Counted from the first letter of the stretch, positions 37,156-55,220 are shown. The stretch is DNA of 64,000 nt from Lysobacter luteus (GCF_907164845.1 NZ_OU015430.1:2160001-2224000); one strand, 5' to 3'. The notes: a model not told the origin generated them from the letters alone. A program made the numbers and translations.

Positions 37156-37301
37156 GGGACCCTCTCGTATTTTATGGTTTCCAAATGGCCGGACGCCGCC
37201 TGACGGCGGCCTCCGGTTCGCGTGGCGGCCGGGGCCGCCGCGGCAGCGCGGCTATCGCGCTGCGTGAGGGTCCCGGCGCGTCTGGGCCGGGACGTCTCGG
37301 A

Positions 37302-37769
37302 TCACCAGCGGTAGTGCGCGAACGCCTTGTTCGCTTCCGCCATGCGGTGGGTCTCTTCGCGCTTCTTGATCGCGCCGCCACGACTTTCCGAGGCATCGAT
37401 CAATTCGGCGGCAAGCTTGCGCGGCATGCTGTTCTCCCCGCGCTTGCGGGCGGACTCGATCAGCCAGCGCATCGCCAGCGCCATGCGTCGCGAGGCGCGC
37501 ACTTCGACCGGCACCTGGTAGGTGGAGCCACCAACGCGGCGCGACTTGACCTCGACCGCCGGGGAGATGTTGCTCAGCGCCTTCTCGACAACCTCGAGCG
37601 GATTGGGGTTCTTCTCCCCGATCACGTCCATCGCGCCGTAGACGATCTTCTCGGCGACCGACTTCTTGCCGCTGTACATGACCATGTTGATGAAGCGCGC
37701 GATGGTCTCGCTGCCGTGCTTGGGATCAGGCAGGACCGAACGCTGCGGGGTGGAGCCTTTACGCGACAT
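37302..37769 (-). CDS. rpsG: 30S ribosomal protein S7
   Basis: The 155-residue product begins [20 protein letters not shown] and contains [26 protein letters not shown]-type S7 core. S7 nucleates the 30S head and in E. coli regulates the str operon. A 146-base spacer precedes fusA. Confidence 0.97.
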   Translation of the reverse strand: MSRKGSTPQRSVLPDPKHGSETIARFINMVMYSGKKSVAEKIVYGAMDVIGEKNPNPLEVVEKALSNISPAVEVKSRRVGGSTYQVPVEVRASRRMALAMRWLIESARKRGENSMPRKLAAELIDASESRGGAIKKREETHRMAEANKAFAHYRW

Positions 37770-37781
37770 GTTGCGGATTCC

Positions 37782-38156
37782 TTAGGACTTCGGGCGCTTG
37801 GCGCCGTACTTGGAGCGACGCTGGCGACGCTTGGCGACGCCGGCGGCGTCGAGCGAACCGCGAACGGTGTGGTAACGGACGCCCGGCAGGTCCTTGACGC
37901 GACCGCCGCGGATCAACACCACCGAGTGCTCCTGCAGGTTGTGACCCTCACCACCGATGTACGAGATGACCTCGTAACCGTTGGTCAGGCGAACCTTGGC
38001 CACCTTGCGCATCGCCGAGTTCGGCTTCTTCGGGGTGGTGGTGTAGACACGGGTGCAAACACCCCGGCGCTGCGGGCAGTTCTCCAGCGCCGGCGAGGCG
38101 CTCTTGTACGTGGCCGCCTGCCGCGGTTTGCGGACCAGCTGATTGATCGTCGCCAT
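37782..38156 (-). CDS. rpsL: 30S ribosomal protein S12
   Basis: The 124-residue product begins [17 protein letters not shown]. The decoding loops [12 protein letters not shown] and [13 protein letters not shown] carry the lysines at the positions (about 43 and 88) whose change gives streptomycin resistance, so the gene looks streptomycin-sensitive. The upstream in-frame extension lacks homology. It is the first str-operon gene. Confidence 0.98.
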   Translation of the reverse strand: MATINQLVRKPRQAATYKSASPALENCPQRRGVCTRVYTTTPKKPNSAMRKVAKVRLTNGYEVISYIGGEGHNLQEHSVVLIRGGRVKDLPGVRYHTVRGSLDAAGVAKRRQRRSKYGAKRPKS

Positions 38157-38248
38157 CTGAACTCTTCTGAGGAGAAGGCCCGCGCGGAATGCGGACCCTG
38201 TTGAAAACGAACGGCAAGCCGAATGCACCCGGCCGACCGAGACGGAAA

Positions 38249-38278
38249 AGTATAGCCCGCGCCAGACGTCTCCGTCAA
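38249..38278 (-). promoter_or_regulatory. Candidate str operon promoter (rpsL)
   Basis: On the minus strand TTGACG (38273-38278) and TATACT (38249-38254), each five of six consensus bases, are spaced by 18 bases. Transcription would start about 85 bases before rpsL. Confidence 0.65.
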
Positions 38279-38358
38279 CGCGAGCCAGGTTACGGATTGC
38301 AGGGAGCGCCGAGCGCCCCCCGCTTCCATTGGTTCCCGCCCATCCGTGGGCCCAACAC

Positions 38359-38423
38359 GAGGCGCTCCGTGCGCCTCATTTGGTGATCTGGGCGGCCCGG
38401 CGTACGGGCCGCGGACGCCACGG

Positions 38424-38433
<10 letters not shown>
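38359..38433 (-). terminator. Three tandem hairpins at the end of rpoC
   Basis: Three perfect stems follow one another: CGCCACG/CGTGGCG (38416-38433, the rpoC stop codon lying at its loop), GCGGCCCG/CGGGCCGC (38392-38412) and GAGGCGC/GCGCCTC (38359-38377). None has a clean U-tract. Together they probably end or trim the rpoBC transcript; termination could be Rho-assisted. Confidence 0.45.
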
Positions 38434-42641
<4,208 letters not shown>

Positions 42642-42732
42642 TTTCTGTCTCCGCAGAGGAGTAAATCGTCGAAGGGCTGTCGGTCACCAAGGGATCGGGG
42701 AGCGCGCGTCACGCGGCGCTCCCCGGCCCGGC

Positions 42733-46902
<4,170 letters not shown>

Positions 46903-47044
46903 GGTGCTACCGCCTCGTCTTTGCGGGCCGCGCGTCCGCGGCCCCGGGGGAATACGTAAGCTGCTACTTGGAAGTCGCTGGTATTGCCGGCACCAGCACG
47001 CCATCTCCCGCTACTTCCAGCTAACAGCTCGTCTCGGGTGGAAC

Positions 47045-47097
47045 CAGTTCCGCACGGGAACTGCAACAACGGCCAAAGGCCGGGGGCTTACGCCCCC
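47045..47097 (-). promoter_or_regulatory. Tandem hairpins in the rplL-rpoB spacer
   Basis: GGGGGC/GCCCCC (47082-47097, four-base loop) is followed leftward by a small GGCC/GGCC stem with a TTT loop and then CAGTTCC/GGAACTG (47045-47063). The E. coli rplL-rpoB gap likewise holds an attenuator and an RNase III site; similar roles are inferred. Confidence 0.45.
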
Positions 47098-47141
47098 AGC
47101 CTCAGGTGGTCGCCGATAACGCCTGGCGACGCAAGTACGGC

Positions 47142-47513
47142 TTACTTCAGCTCGACGGTCGCGCCGGCGGCCTCGAGGTCCTTCTTGAACTTCTCGGCGT
47201 CTTCCTTCGAAGCGGCTTCCTTCACCATGCCGCCGGCCTCGGCCAGGTCCTTGGCTTCCTTCAGGCCCAGGCCCGTGATGGCGCGGACGGCCTTGATGAC
47301 CTCGACCTTCTTCGCGCCGGCTTCCTTCAGGATGACGTCGAACTCGGTCTGCTCCTCGGCCGGGGCGGCGGCGGCGGCGGCGCCACCGGCCATCATGACC
47401 GGGGCGGCGGCGGTGACGCCGAACTTCTCTTCGATGGCCTTCACCAGCTCCATCACTTCCATCAGCGACTTGGCGGCGACGGCCTCGACGATCTGCTCGT
47501 TGGACAGGGACAT
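47142..47513 (-). CDS. rplL: 50S ribosomal protein L7/L12
   Basis: The 123-residue acidic stalk protein has the N-terminal dimerisation helix region [20 protein letters not shown], an alanine-rich hinge near residue 45, and the C-terminal domain [20 protein letters not shown] that recruits translation factors. It follows rplJ by 73 bases. Confidence 0.97.
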   Translation of the reverse strand: MSLSNEQIVEAVAAKSLMEVMELVKAIEEKFGVTAAAPVMMAGGAAAAAAPAEEQTEFDVILKEAGAKKVEVIKAVRAITGLGLKEAKDLAEAGGMVKEAASKEDAEKFKKDLEAAGATVELK

Positions 47514-47586
47514 TTTGATTACCTCTGGAAAATATTGTTCGAGATCAGTGATCTTGCGAAACGGTTAGTAGAGTCGCCTGCGTGGA

Positions 47587-48114
47587 TCAGGCTTCGGCGG
47601 CGGCTTCGGCGGGGGCGGCTTCGCCACCACCCTGCTGGTCGGCCACGGCCTTGACGACGCGGGCAAACATCGAGGCCGGCTCGGCCAGGACGCGGGCCAG
47701 CATGGACAGCGCCTGCTCGCGGGTCGGCAGCGATGCCAGCACGTCGACGTGGGCGGCCGGCAGCAACTTGCCTTCCACCGCGACGAGACGGGCCTGCAAC
47801 TTGTCGTTGCCCTTGGCGGCTTCCTTGATCAGGCGCCCGGCAGCACCGGGTTCCTCCAGCGAGAACGCGTACAGCAGCGGACCGGTCAGGGCGTCCTTGA
47901 CGACCTCGAACTCGGTACCGACCACGGCGCGCGAGGCCAGCGTGTTCTTGACAACCTTCAAGTACACGCCGGTTTCGCGGGCCGTCTTGCGCATCGCGGT
48001 CATCTGACTGACCGTGGTGCCCGCGTACTCGGCTGCGACCAAGGAGTGGGCCTTGGCGGCGATGTCTGCCAGCTCGGCGACTACTTCTTGCTTCTGGGAC
48101 AGATTGAGAGCCAT
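47587..48114 (-). CDS. rplJ: 50S ribosomal protein L10
   Basis: The 175-residue product begins [24 protein letters not shown] and includes [23 protein letters not shown]; its C-terminal helix holds L7/L12 dimers. L10 represses its own translation in E. coli via the leader; here a 304-base leader spacer precedes it. Confidence 0.97.
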   Translation of the reverse strand: MALNLSQKQEVVAELADIAAKAHSLVAAEYAGTTVSQMTAMRKTARETGVYLKVVKNTLASRAVVGTEFEVVKDALTGPLLYAFSLEEPGAAGRLIKEAAKGNDKLQARLVAVEGKLLPAAHVDVLASLPTREQALSMLARVLAEPASMFARVVKAVADQQGGGEAAPAEAAAEA

Positions 48115-48418
48115 TGCACTCCTCCAATTGAATTCCGCTTACGGCTCCTGCCGTTCGCGGTCCTAGGCGACGCCGGTCCCTGGCATCGGGGACACCTTGC
48201 GGCGTCCCGGTGGCGGCCACTCCAGAAAAATTTTCCAGAAGGCACCATCTACGCAGGCCGACCCGAAGGTCCGGATTAAGCAGCCCCGTTTCCACCGACG
48301 GCGATTCCCTGCCAAGTCGAGCTTCCGTGCCCGTCGCCGGTAGGCGTTGACCGCACCTGCGGTCTTTGACGGCTATCGCCCGGACCGGGGCCCGGGCGAT
48401 GCCCTCAAAATTTGTTGA
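48115..48418. other. 304-base rplA-rplJ spacer (L10 leader)
   Basis: This stretch has no gene. It contains a nine-pair hairpin (48375-48400) just after rplA, an AT-rich island around 48230 (TCCAGAAAAATTTTCCAG) that is an inverted repeat, and GGAGGA at 48119-48124 as the rplJ ribosome site. In E. coli this region binds L10 and is cut by RNase III. Confidence 0.6.
48375..48400 (-). other. Hairpin after rplA
   Basis: ATCGCCCGG and CCGGGCGAT form a nine-pair perfect stem with an eight-base loop, starting 19 bases after the rplA stop, without a U-tract. It could be a processing or partial-termination point between rplKA and rplJL. Confidence 0.45.
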
Positions 48419-49117
48419 TTACTTCAGCACCAGGGTCGACTGGTCGACGGTGACGCCCGGGCCCATCGTCGAGCTGACCGAGACCTTCTGCAGGTACTGG
48501 CCCTTGGCGGTCGCCGGCTTGGCCTTGATCAGGTCCATCAGCAGCGCCTCGAGGTTGCCCTTCAGCGAGCCATCGTCGAAGTCGGCCTTGCCGATGGTGC
48601 AGTGGATGATGCCGGCCTTGTCGGTGCGGTAGCGGACCTGGCCACCCTTGGCGGCCTTGACGGCCTCCGCCGGGTTCGGCGACACGGTGCCGACCTTCGG
48701 GTTCGGCATCAGGCCACGCGGGCCGAGCACCTGGCCGAGCTTGCCGACCACGCGCATCGCATCCGGGGTCGCGATGACGACGTCGTAGTTGAGATCACCG
48801 GCCTGCATCTTCTCGGCCAGGTCGTCCATGCCAACGGCCTCGGCACCCGCGGCCAGGGCCTCGTCTGCCTTGGCGCCAGCCGGGGCGAACACCGCCACGC
48901 GGACCGACTTGCCGGTACCGGCGGGCAGCACGGTCGAGCCGCGCACCTGCTGGTCGGACTTCTTCGCATCCACGCCGAGGCGGACCGCGACGTCGACGGA
49001 CTCGACGAACTTGGCCTTGGTGGCGGTCTTGATGATCTTGATCGCTTCGTCGAAGGCGTACGCCTTGCCCGGAACGACGGCGGCCTTGATGGCCTTCTCA
49101 CGCTTGGTCATTGCCAT
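48419..49117 (-). CDS. rplA: 50S ribosomal protein L1
   Basis: The 232-residue product has the L1 segments [19 protein letters not shown] and the signature [21 protein letters not shown]1 binds 23S rRNA at the E-site stalk and, in E. coli, its own mRNA near the rplK start. It follows rplK by four bases. Confidence 0.97.
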   Translation of the reverse strand: MAMTKREKAIKAAVVPGKAYAFDEAIKIIKTATKAKFVESVDVAVRLGVDAKKSDQQVRGSTVLPAGTGKSVRVAVFAPAGAKADEALAAGAEAVGMDDLAEKMQAGDLNYDVVIATPDAMRVVGKLGQVLGPRGLMPNPKVGTVSPNPAEAVKAAKGGQVRYRTDKAGIIHCTIGKADFDDGSLKGNLEALLMDLIKAKPATAKGQYLQKVSVSSTMGPGVTVDQSTLVLK

Positions 49118-49121
49118 CTTC

Positions 49122-49550
49122 TCAGCCCTCCACCGTCAGACCCATGCTGCGGGCGGAACCCGCAATCGTGCGCACCGCCGCTTCCAGCTCGGCCGCGGTC
49201 AGGTCCGCTTCCTTCGCCTTGGCGATCTCCTCGAGCTGGGCACGGGTGACCTTGCCCACCTTCTCGGTGTTGGGGCGCTTGGAGCCGGAGGTGACGCCGG
49301 CCGCCTTCTTGAGCAGCACGGTGGCCGGGGTGCTCTTGGTGATGAAGGTGAAGGTACGGTCGGAGTACGCGGTGATGATCACCGGCGTCGGCAGGCCGGG
49401 CTCGAGCTTCGAGGTGGCCGCGTTGAACGCCTTGCAGAACTCCATGATGTTCAGGCCGCGCTGGCCGAGGGCGGGGCCCACCGGCGGCGACGGATTGGCC
49501 TGACCGGCCTTGACCTGCAGCTTGATGTAGCCGATTACTTTCTTTGCCAT
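49122..49550 (-). CDS. rplK: 50S ribosomal protein L11
   Basis: The 142-residue product begins [20 protein letters not shown] and contains [22 protein letters not shown]. The C-terminal RNA-binding domain ends with [17 protein letters not shown]11 is needed for RelA activation. The upstream in-frame extension lacks homology. Confidence 0.97.
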   Translation of the reverse strand: MAKKVIGYIKLQVKAGQANPSPPVGPALGQRGLNIMEFCKAFNAATSKLEPGLPTPVIITAYSDRTFTFITKSTPATVLLKKAAGVTSGSKRPNTEKVGKVTRAQLEEIAKAKEADLTAAELEAAVRTIAGSARSMGLTVEG

Positions 49551-49644
49551 CTGGTTTGCTCTCCGGGTGCAAGCGCCTGTTGTCAGGCTCCCCATCGGGC
49601 CGGGAAATCACGTGTCCCGGCGTTCACGTCGCACTTGCGCAAGC

Positions 49645-49670
49645 AGCCGCTCGGGGCGACCCGAACGGCT
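49645..49670 (-). other. Hairpin in the rplK leader
   Basis: On the minus strand AGCCGTTCGGG and CCCGAGCGGCT pair over eleven positions (one G-T) around a four-base loop, about 95-120 bases before rplK. It might be an L1 or processing target; no comparison was possible. Confidence 0.4.
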
Positions 49671-49713
49671 GTGGCGGCTTTCTGGCCACCCGGCGCTGAC
49701 AGCGCAGCCGGGC

Positions 49714-49719
49714 AGTATA
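49714..49719 (-). promoter_or_regulatory. Candidate -10 box of an rplK promoter
   Basis: TATACT on the minus strand, after an AT-rich AAAAACTAATG stretch, lies 34 bases after the nusG stop and about 164 before rplK. No convincing -35 box is present. E. coli also has a promoter here. Confidence 0.35.
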
Positions 49720-49752
49720 CATTAGTTTTTCGGCGCGGGCGCGCCGGCCGGA

Positions 49753-50355
49753 TCAGGCCTTCTCGACCTGGCCGAACTCAAGTTCGACCGGGGTTGAGCG
49801 GCCGAAGATCAGCACGGCCACGCGCAACCGGCTCTTCTCGTAGTTGATCTCTTCGACCACGCCGTTGAAGTCGTTGAACGGACCATCGGTGACACGGACC
49901 ATCTCGCCGGGCTCGAACAACACCTTCGGCTTGGGCTTGGCCACGCCTTCCTGGACGCGGTTCAGGATCGCATCCGCCTCATGGTCGGCGATCGGCAGCG
50001 GACGGTCGGCGGTGCCGCCGATGAACCCCATGACCTTCGGGGTTTCCTTGATCAGGTGCCAGCTCTCGCTGTCGATCCGGGGGATGCCGTTCTCGTCATT
50101 GGTGGCGATCTGGACCAGCACGTAACCCGGGAAGAACTTTCGCTCGGAACGGCGCTTCTGGCCGGAGCGCATCTCCACCACTTCCTCGGTCGGCACGAGC
50201 ACGTCGCCAAAGCGGTCCTGCATCTCGGCGCGCACGATGCGGTCGCGCAGCGCCTGCGCCACCGACTTCTCGAAGCCGGAATAGGCGTGCACCACGTACC
50301 AGCGGCGATTGCCGGCGGCGGGCTGGGCGTTGTCTGCGTTTTCCACGTCTGTCAT
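49753..50355 (-). CDS. nusG: Transcription termination/antitermination factor NusG
   Basis: The 200-residue product has the NGN domain ([20 protein letters not shown] near residue 17) and a C-terminal KOW domain ([20 protein letters not shown] near residue 140). NusG binds elongating RNA polymerase and couples it to Rho or to ribosomal S10. It follows secE by four bases. The N-terminal 16 residues are an extension compared with the 181-residue E. coli protein. Confidence 0.97.
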   Translation of the reverse strand: MTDVENADNAQPAAGNRRWYVVHAYSGFEKSVAQALRDRIVRAEMQDRFGDVLVPTEEVVEMRSGQKRRSERKFFPGYVLVQIATNDENGIPRIDSESWHLIKETPKVMGFIGGTADRPLPIADHEADAILNRVQEGVAKPKPKVLFEPGEMVRVTDGPFNDFNGVVEEINYEKSRLRVAVLIFGRSTPVELEFGQVEKA

Positions 50356-50359
50356 CTCC

Positions 50360-50737
50360 TTAGCGTCCCAGCAGCCATTTGACGGCGGCCTGGATGACCA
50401 CGTCGAAGCCGGCGAGCAGCAGGCTCAGGATAATCACCGCGAGGATGACGACCCACGTCGTGCGCGTGGCTTCCTGGCGCGTCGGCCAGACCACCTTGCG
50501 CAGCTCGAAGCGGGATTCCGAGAGGAACTCCAGCACCTGCCCGCCCTTGTGGCTGGACAGGAAGACCACCGTGCCGGCGACAAGGCCGCCGAGCACGGCG
50601 AGCGCGCGCAACGCCCCCGGCCACTGCTCGAACCACAGATAGGCGAACACGCCGGCCGCAACCAGCAGCACCGCAAGGGCGTACTTGACGAAATCGCCGG
50701 CACTGGCGGACCTGGGTTGTTCGACCTTGCTGTTCAT
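50360..50737 (-). CDS. secE: Preprotein translocase subunit SecE
   Basis: The 125-residue product has three predicted membrane segments (about residues 16-35, 42-62 and 93-118), like E. coli SecE. The conserved amphipathic helix [20 protein letters not shown] precedes the last segment. It clamps SecY in the inner membrane. The ATG at 50735-50737 ([12 protein letters not shown]) is chosen; the extension upstream runs into tRNA-Trp. Confidence 0.95.
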   Translation of the reverse strand: MNSKVEQPRSASAGDFVKYALAVLLVAAGVFAYLWFEQWPGALRALAVLGGLVAGTVVFLSSHKGGQVLEFLSESRFELRKVVWPTRQEATRTTWVVILAVIILSLLLAGFDVVIQAAVKWLLGR

Positions 50738-50779
50738 CCGGCTCGTCGCACGATCCGCTTTCGCGACCGCGTCATCAGG

Positions 50780-50855
<76 letters not shown>

Positions 50856-50949
50856 ATGTTTGGTCGCCCCGATTCCCCGGGACCCTTGAGACGGCGAAGG
50901 CGGACCACGGATCCGACATCAATCCTGGGCCCGCCGTTCGCGCGTTGGC

Positions 50950-50972
50950 GACTGCCCGCGCCGCGGGCAGTC
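50950..50972 (-). other. Hairpin after tuf2
   Basis: GACTGCCCGC and GCGGGCAGTC form a ten-pair stem with a three-base loop, 12 bases after the tuf2 stop. With no U-tract it is more likely a 3' stability or processing signal that lets transcription continue to tRNA-Trp and secE. Confidence 0.5.
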
Positions 50973-50983
50973 GACCTCGTTTG

Positions 50984-52174
50984 TTACTTGATGATCTTGG
51001 AGACCACGCCGGCGCCGACGGTACGGCCGCCTTCGCGGATCGCGAAGCGCAGGCCTTCGTCCATGGCGATCGGGTTGATCAGCGAGACGACCATCTTCAC
51101 GTTGTCGCCCGGCATCACCATCTCCACGCCTTCCGGCAGCTCCACCGCACCGGTGATGTCGGTGGTGCGGAAGTAGAACTGCGGGCGGTAGCCCTTGAAG
51201 AACGGCGTGTGACGGCCACCCTCGTCCTTCGACAGCACGTACACCTCGCCCTCGAAGTCGGTGTGCGGCTTGATCGAACCCGGCTTGCACAGCACCTGGC
51301 CGCGCTCCACGTCGTCACGCTTGGTGCCGCGCAGCAGCAGGCCCGCGTTGTCGCCCGCCTGGCCCTGGTCCAGCAGCTTGCGGAACATCTCGACGCCGGT
51401 GACGGTCGTCTTGACGGTCGGACGGATGCCGACGATCTCGATTTCCTCGCCCACCTTGATCACGCCGCGCTCGATGCGGCCGGTCACCACGGTGCCGCGA
51501 CCGGAGATCGAGAACACGTCCTCGACCGGCATCAGGAACGCCTTGTCCACGTCGCGCTCGGGCTCCGGGATCCAGCTGTCCAGCGCCTCCACCAGCTTGA
51601 TGATCGCCGGCACGCCGATCTCCGACTGGTCACCTTCCAGCGCCTTCAGCGCCGAACCGTGGATGATCGGGGTGTCGTCGCCCGGGAAGTCGTACTTGCT
51701 CAGCAGCTCCCGCACTTCCATCTCGACGAGCTCCAGCAGCTCGGCGTCGTCCACCATGTCGGCCTTGTTCAGGAACACCACGATGTACGGCACGCCCACC
51801 TGGCGGGCCAGCAGGATGTGCTCGCGCGTCTGCGGCATCGGGCCGTCAGCGGCCGAGCACACCAGGATCGCGCCGTCCATCTGCGCCGCACCGGTGATCA
51901 TGTTCTTCACGTAGTCGGCGTGGCCCGGGCAGTCAACGTGCGCGTAGTGGCGCGTCGGGCTTTCGTATTCCACGTGCGAGGTCGAGATCGTGATGCCACG
52001 GGCCTTTTCCTCAGGCGCCTTGTCGATCGCGTCGTAGGCGTGGAACTCACCACCGAAACGCTCCGCGCCGATCTTGGTCAGCGCTGCGGTCAGCGTGGTC
52101 TTGCCGTGGTCGACGTGACCGATCGTGCCGACGTTGACGTGCGGCTTGGTGCGCTCGAACTTACCCTTGGCCAT
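50984..52174 (-). CDS. tuf: Elongation factor Tu, copy 2 (tRNA-linked)
   Basis: The 396-residue product appears identical to copy 1 at 33800-34990, with only about seven silent base differences, while the sequences beyond the stop and before the start are unrelated. It follows tRNA-Tyr, -Gly and -Thr, as E. coli tufB does. The in-frame region upstream (52175-52225) reaches into tRNA-Thr and is not homologous, so the ATG at 52172-52174 is taken. Confidence 0.98.
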   Translation of the reverse strand: MAKGKFERTKPHVNVGTIGHVDHGKTTLTAALTKIGAERFGGEFHAYDAIDKAPEEKARGITISTSHVEYESPTRHYAHVDCPGHADYVKNMITGAAQMDGAILVCSAADGPMPQTREHILLARQVGVPYIVVFLNKADMVDDAELLELVEMEVRELLSKYDFPGDDTPIIHGSALKALEGDQSEIGVPAIIKLVEALDSWIPEPERDVDKAFLMPVEDVFSISGRGTVVTGRIERGVIKVGEEIEIVGIRPTVKTTVTGVEMFRKLLDQGQAGDNAGLLLRGTKRDDVERGQVLCKPGSIKPHTDFEGEVYVLSKDEGGRHTPFFKGYRPQFYFRTTDITGAVELPEGVEMVMPGDNVKMVVSLINPIAMDEGLRFAIREGGRTVGAGVVSKIIK

Positions 52175-52215
52175 GGCTGTATCCCGGTGGTTTGCGTTTG
52201 TGTTGCGTTGAAATG

Positions 52216-52291
52216 TGGTGCTCACGACTGGAATCGAACCAGTGACCTCCTCCTTACCAAGGAGGTGCTCTACCGACTGAGCTACGTGAGC
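52216..52291 (-). tRNA. tRNA-Thr (GGT anticodon)
   Basis: The 76-base cloverleaf has acceptor GCTCACG/CGTGAGC, the anticodon loop TTGGTAA giving GGT, T-loop GGTTCGATTCC and an encoded CCA. It sits 41 bases before tuf2. Confidence 0.97.
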
Positions 52292-52326
52292 GAATTGTTC
52301 AAGCGGGCGGACGTCGCGGCGTTCAA

Positions 52327-52400
52327 TGGAGCGGGAGACGGGAATCGAACCCGCACCATCAGCTTGGAAGGCTGAGGTTCTACCGTTGAACTACTCCCGC
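52327..52400 (-). tRNA. tRNA-Gly (TCC anticodon)
   Basis: The 74-base cloverleaf has acceptor GCGGGAG/CTCCCGC, anticodon TCC in CTTCCAA, T-loop GGTTCGATTCC and an encoded CCA. It lies between tRNA-Tyr and tRNA-Thr. Confidence 0.97.
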
Positions 52401-52459
52401 GCCGGACAAACCTGCTTGGGTACTGCTGCCGGAAGCTGGTAAGGCGACCGGATGTTCCG

Positions 52460-52545
52460 TGGTGGAGGGAGGTGGATTCGAACCACCGAAGGCGTAAGCC
52501 AGCAGATTTACAGTCTGCCCCCGTTGGCCGCTTGGGTATCCCTCC
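52460..52545 (-). tRNA. tRNA-Tyr (GTA anticodon)
   Basis: This 86-base tRNA has the long variable arm of class II tRNAs, acceptor GGAGGGA/TCCCTCC, anticodon GTA in CTGTAAA and an encoded CCA. It is the first gene of the tRNA-tuf2 transcript, only a few bases after the predicted start site. Confidence 0.97.
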
Positions 52546-52557
52546 AAAGAGCCCGCA

Positions 52558-52586
52558 ATTCTGGCGACCGTTGGAAAGGAAGTCAA
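52558..52586 (-). promoter_or_regulatory. Promoter of the tRNA-Tyr-Gly-Thr-tuf2 transcript
   Basis: On the minus strand TTGACT (52581-52586) and CAGAAT (52558-52563) are 17 bases apart. A GC-rich TGCGGGC discriminator follows, as in growth-rate and stringently controlled stable-RNA promoters. The start would fall about six bases before tRNA-Tyr. Confidence 0.65.
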
Positions 52587-52591
52587 TGCCG

Positions 52592-52620
52592 CGGCGCGGA
52601 TTATTTCACCTTCCGCGCCG
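52592..52620 (-). terminator. Hairpin after ychF, possible terminator
   Basis: CGGCGCGGA and TCCGCGCCG form a nine-pair stem with an eleven-base loop, 15 bases after the ychF stop and just before the tRNA promoter. There is no U-tract, so termination is uncertain. Confidence 0.4.
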
Positions 52621-52634
52621 CCGCGCCAAGCCGG

Positions 52635-53726
52635 TCAGACGTTGAAGCGGAAATGCAGGACATCGCCTTCCTGCACCCGGTATTCCTTGCCCTCCAGCCG
52701 CAGCCTGCCGGCCTCGCGCGCGCCAGCTTCGCCGCGATAGCGGATGAAGTCGTCGTAGGCAATGGTCTCGGCGCGGATGAAGCCCTTCTCGAAGTCGGTG
52801 TGGATGACCGCGGCGGCCTGGGGCGCGGTAGAGCCGCCCTTGACCGTCCACGCGCGCACTTCCTTGACGCCGGCGGTGAAGTAGGTCTGCAGGCCGAGCA
52901 GCTTGTAGGCGGCGCGGATCACCCGGTTGAGGCCGGGTTCGTCCAGCCCCAGGTCGGTCAGGAACGCGTCCCGGTCGGCGTCGTCGAGCTGGCTGAGCTC
53001 CTCCTCGATCGCGGCCGATACGGGCACCACCTCGGCACCCTCCCCTGCCGCGCGGGCACGGACGGCGTCCAGGTGCGCGTTGTCCTCGAAGCCATCCTCG
53101 AGCACGTTGGCCACGTACATCACCGGCTTGAGGGTGAGCAGGAACAGGTCGCGGACCGCCGCGCGGTCGTCGTCGGACAGGTCCAGCGCGCGCGCCGGGG
53201 TGCCGGCATCGAGGCCGTCACGGATCCGGGCAAGCACCTCCACCCGGGCCTTGGCGTCCTTGTCGCCGGTCTTGGCGTTGCGCTCGGCGCGCTGCAGGGC
53301 CTTCTGCACGCTTTCCAGGTCGGCCAGCGCCAGCTCGGTGTCGATCGTGTCGATGTCGGCGAGCGGGTCGACCTTGTTGTTGACGTGGATGACGTCGCTG
53401 TTCTCGAAGCAGCGCACCACGTGGGTGATCGCGTCGACCTCGCGGATGTGGGCGAGGAACTTGTTGCCCAGCCCTTCGCCGCTGGCCGCACCGGCGACCA
53501 GGCCGGCGATGTCGACGAACTCGACCGCCGTCGGCAGCACCTTCTGCGGCTTGACGATCTCGGCCAACGCATTGAGGCGGGGGTCCGGCACCGGCACCAC
53601 GCCGACGTTGGGCTCGATCGTGCAGAACGGGAAATTGGCCGCGGCGATGCCCGCCTTGGTCAGGGCGTTGAAGAGGGTCGACTTGCCGACATTGGGCAGG
53701 CCGACGATGCCGCATTTGATTCCCAT
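52635..53726 (-). CDS. ychF: Redox-regulated ATPase/GTPase YchF (OLA1 family)
   Basis: The 363-residue product has the G1 loop [18 protein letters not shown] near residue 8, the switch segment [15 protein letters not shown] near residue 33, [20 protein letters not shown] near residue 68, and a C-terminal TGS domain ([16 protein letters not shown] near residue 305). Members prefer ATP and associate with ribosomes. It follows pth by 84 bases in the ispE-prs-rplY-pth-ychF gene string. Confidence 0.97.
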   Translation of the reverse strand: MGIKCGIVGLPNVGKSTLFNALTKAGIAAANFPFCTIEPNVGVVPVPDPRLNALAEIVKPQKVLPTAVEFVDIAGLVAGAASGEGLGNKFLAHIREVDAITHVVRCFENSDVIHVNNKVDPLADIDTIDTELALADLESVQKALQRAERNAKTGDKDAKARVEVLARIRDGLDAGTPARALDLSDDDRAAVRDLFLLTLKPVMYVANVLEDGFEDNAHLDAVRARAAGEGAEVVPVSAAIEEELSQLDDADRDAFLTDLGLDEPGLNRVIRAAYKLLGLQTYFTAGVKEVRAWTVKGGSTAPQAAAVIHTDFEKGFIRAETIAYDDFIRYRGEAGAREAGRLRLEGKEYRVQEGDVLHFRFNV

Positions 53727-53810
53727 GGGAGAGGCCGTCGCTGGTGAAGAGTCAATGGTAAAGGGGGGTCGGGGACGTCCCTTTACCGCTGGCTCTCGAA
53801 GGTCACGCGG

Positions 53811-54389
53811 CTACTTGGGGGTGTGCAGGCGCTTCATCGCCTCGTTGAAATCGCCGCCGACCGCCAGGGGCATGACATCGATGGCATCGTCGATCGCGCG
53901 CAGGATCAGGGTCTCGTCGGTGCCGTCCGGGCGCCCGAGCACCCACGGGGTGACGCGGTCCTTGTGGCCGGGATGGCCGATGCCGACCCGCAACCGGTGG
54001 AAACCGCCGTGACCGAGCAGCCGCATGGTGTCGCGCAGGCCATTCTGCCCGCCATGGCCGCCATCGAACTTCAACCGGGCGGTACCCGGTGGCAGGTCCA
54101 GCTCGTCATGGGCGAGCAACGCCTCGGCAGGATCGATCTTCCAGAAACGCAGGGCCGCCATCACCGACTTGCCCGAGAGGTTCATGAAGGTGCCCGGCTT
54201 GAGCAGCCAGACCACCTGCCCGTCGATCTCGACCTTGCAGCTGGCACCGAACAGCTTGGCATCGACGCTGAAGCGCCCGCCGAACTTTTCGGCGAGGGCG
54301 TCAACAAACCAGAACCCGGCGTTGTGCCGGGTCCGGATGTGCTCGGGACCGGGATTGCCCAGTCCGACGATGAGGCGAAGGCCAGCCAT
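53811..54389 (-). CDS. pth: Peptidyl-tRNA hydrolase
   Basis: The 192-residue product begins MAGLRLIVGLGNPGPEHIRTRHNAG; the histidine in RHNAG is the catalytic base. GTFMNLSGKSV near residue 67 and AHDELDLPPGTARLKFDGGHGGQNG near residue 95 complete the signature. It frees stalled peptidyl-tRNAs. An upstream in-frame start is ignored because homology begins at 54389. Confidence 0.97.
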   Translation of the reverse strand: MAGLRLIVGLGNPGPEHIRTRHNAGFWFVDALAEKFGGRFSVDAKLFGASCKVEIDGQVVWLLKPGTFMNLSGKSVMAALRFWKIDPAEALLAHDELDLPPGTARLKFDGGHGGQNGLRDTMRLLGHGGFHRLRVGIGHPGHKDRVTPWVLGRPDGTDETLILRAIDDAIDVMPLAVGGDFNEAMKRLHTPK

Positions 54390-54446
54390 CAAAACGCGGA
54401 CAGCGCCCGGTGCGGCCGCGATCGCGGCGCGCACCGGACAACCGTC

Positions 54447-55097
54447 TTACTCGGCGTCCTTCTCGACCTTGGCGGCCGGGACCTCGGCCGAACCGGCGTC
54501 GTCGCTCGACTCCGCCTCGACGCGGCCCTGGCGCGCGACGACCACGGCGACGTCGTGCTCCTTGCCCAGCTTCAGCTCGGGGATCTCGACGCCCTTGGGC
54601 AGCTTCAGCGACGACAGGTGGACGATCTGGTCGACGGTCAGCTCGGCCAGGTCGACCTCGATGAACTCCGGCAGGTCCTTCGGCAGGCAGCTGACTTCGA
54701 CCTGGGTCAGTTCCTTCATCACGACCACGTCGGAGGCCTTGCCGGCCGGCGACAGCTCTTCGTTGATGAAGTGCAGCGGGACCGAGGCGCGCAGCGTCTC
54801 GTTGGCGCTGATGCGCTGGAAGTCCAGGTGCATGATCAGCTGGCGGTACGGGTGGCGCTGCATGTCGCGCAGCAGGACCTGCTCGACCTTGCCGTCGATG
54901 TCGAGGTTCAGGATCGACGAGTAGAACCACTCGTGCTGGCTGGCCAGCCAGATGTGCTCGTGCTCGAGCTGGATGGACTTCGGCTCGGACTTGCCGCCGT
55001 AGACGATGGCCGGGATCTGGGCGGCATGACGCAGGCGGCGGCTCGCACCCTTACCTTCGTCAGTACGGCCGGCGGCCTTGATGGTGTGTTCGGACAT
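54447..55097 (-). CDS. rplY: 50S ribosomal protein L25/Ctc (long form)
   Basis: The 216-residue product has an N-terminal L25 domain (GKGASRRLRHAAQIPAIVYGG near residue 16), which binds 5S rRNA, and a C-terminal Ctc/TL5 beta domain (about residues 100-190) absent from the 94-residue E. coli L25. An acidic, alanine-rich tail ends it. It sits between prs and pth, the usual gammaproteobacterial order. Confidence 0.96.
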   Translation of the reverse strand: MSEHTIKAAGRTDEGKGASRRLRHAAQIPAIVYGGKSEPKSIQLEHEHIWLASQHEWFYSSILNLDIDGKVEQVLLRDMQRHPYRQLIMHLDFQRISANETLRASVPLHFINEELSPAGKASDVVVMKELTQVEVSCLPKDLPEFIEVDLAELTVDQIVHLSSLKLPKGVEIPELKLGKEHDVAVVVARQGRVEAESSDDAGSAEVPAAKVEKDAE

Positions 55098-55220
55098 TTT
55101 CGTTACTCGCTTTGCTTGCTATGGACCGCCTCGCGGCGGCTGGAAACGCTCACCCGCGACCAGGCGAGCGTGTTGCGGGCCGGACTCCCGGCACCGCGGA
55201 ACAGGGTCGACCGACGCGGG

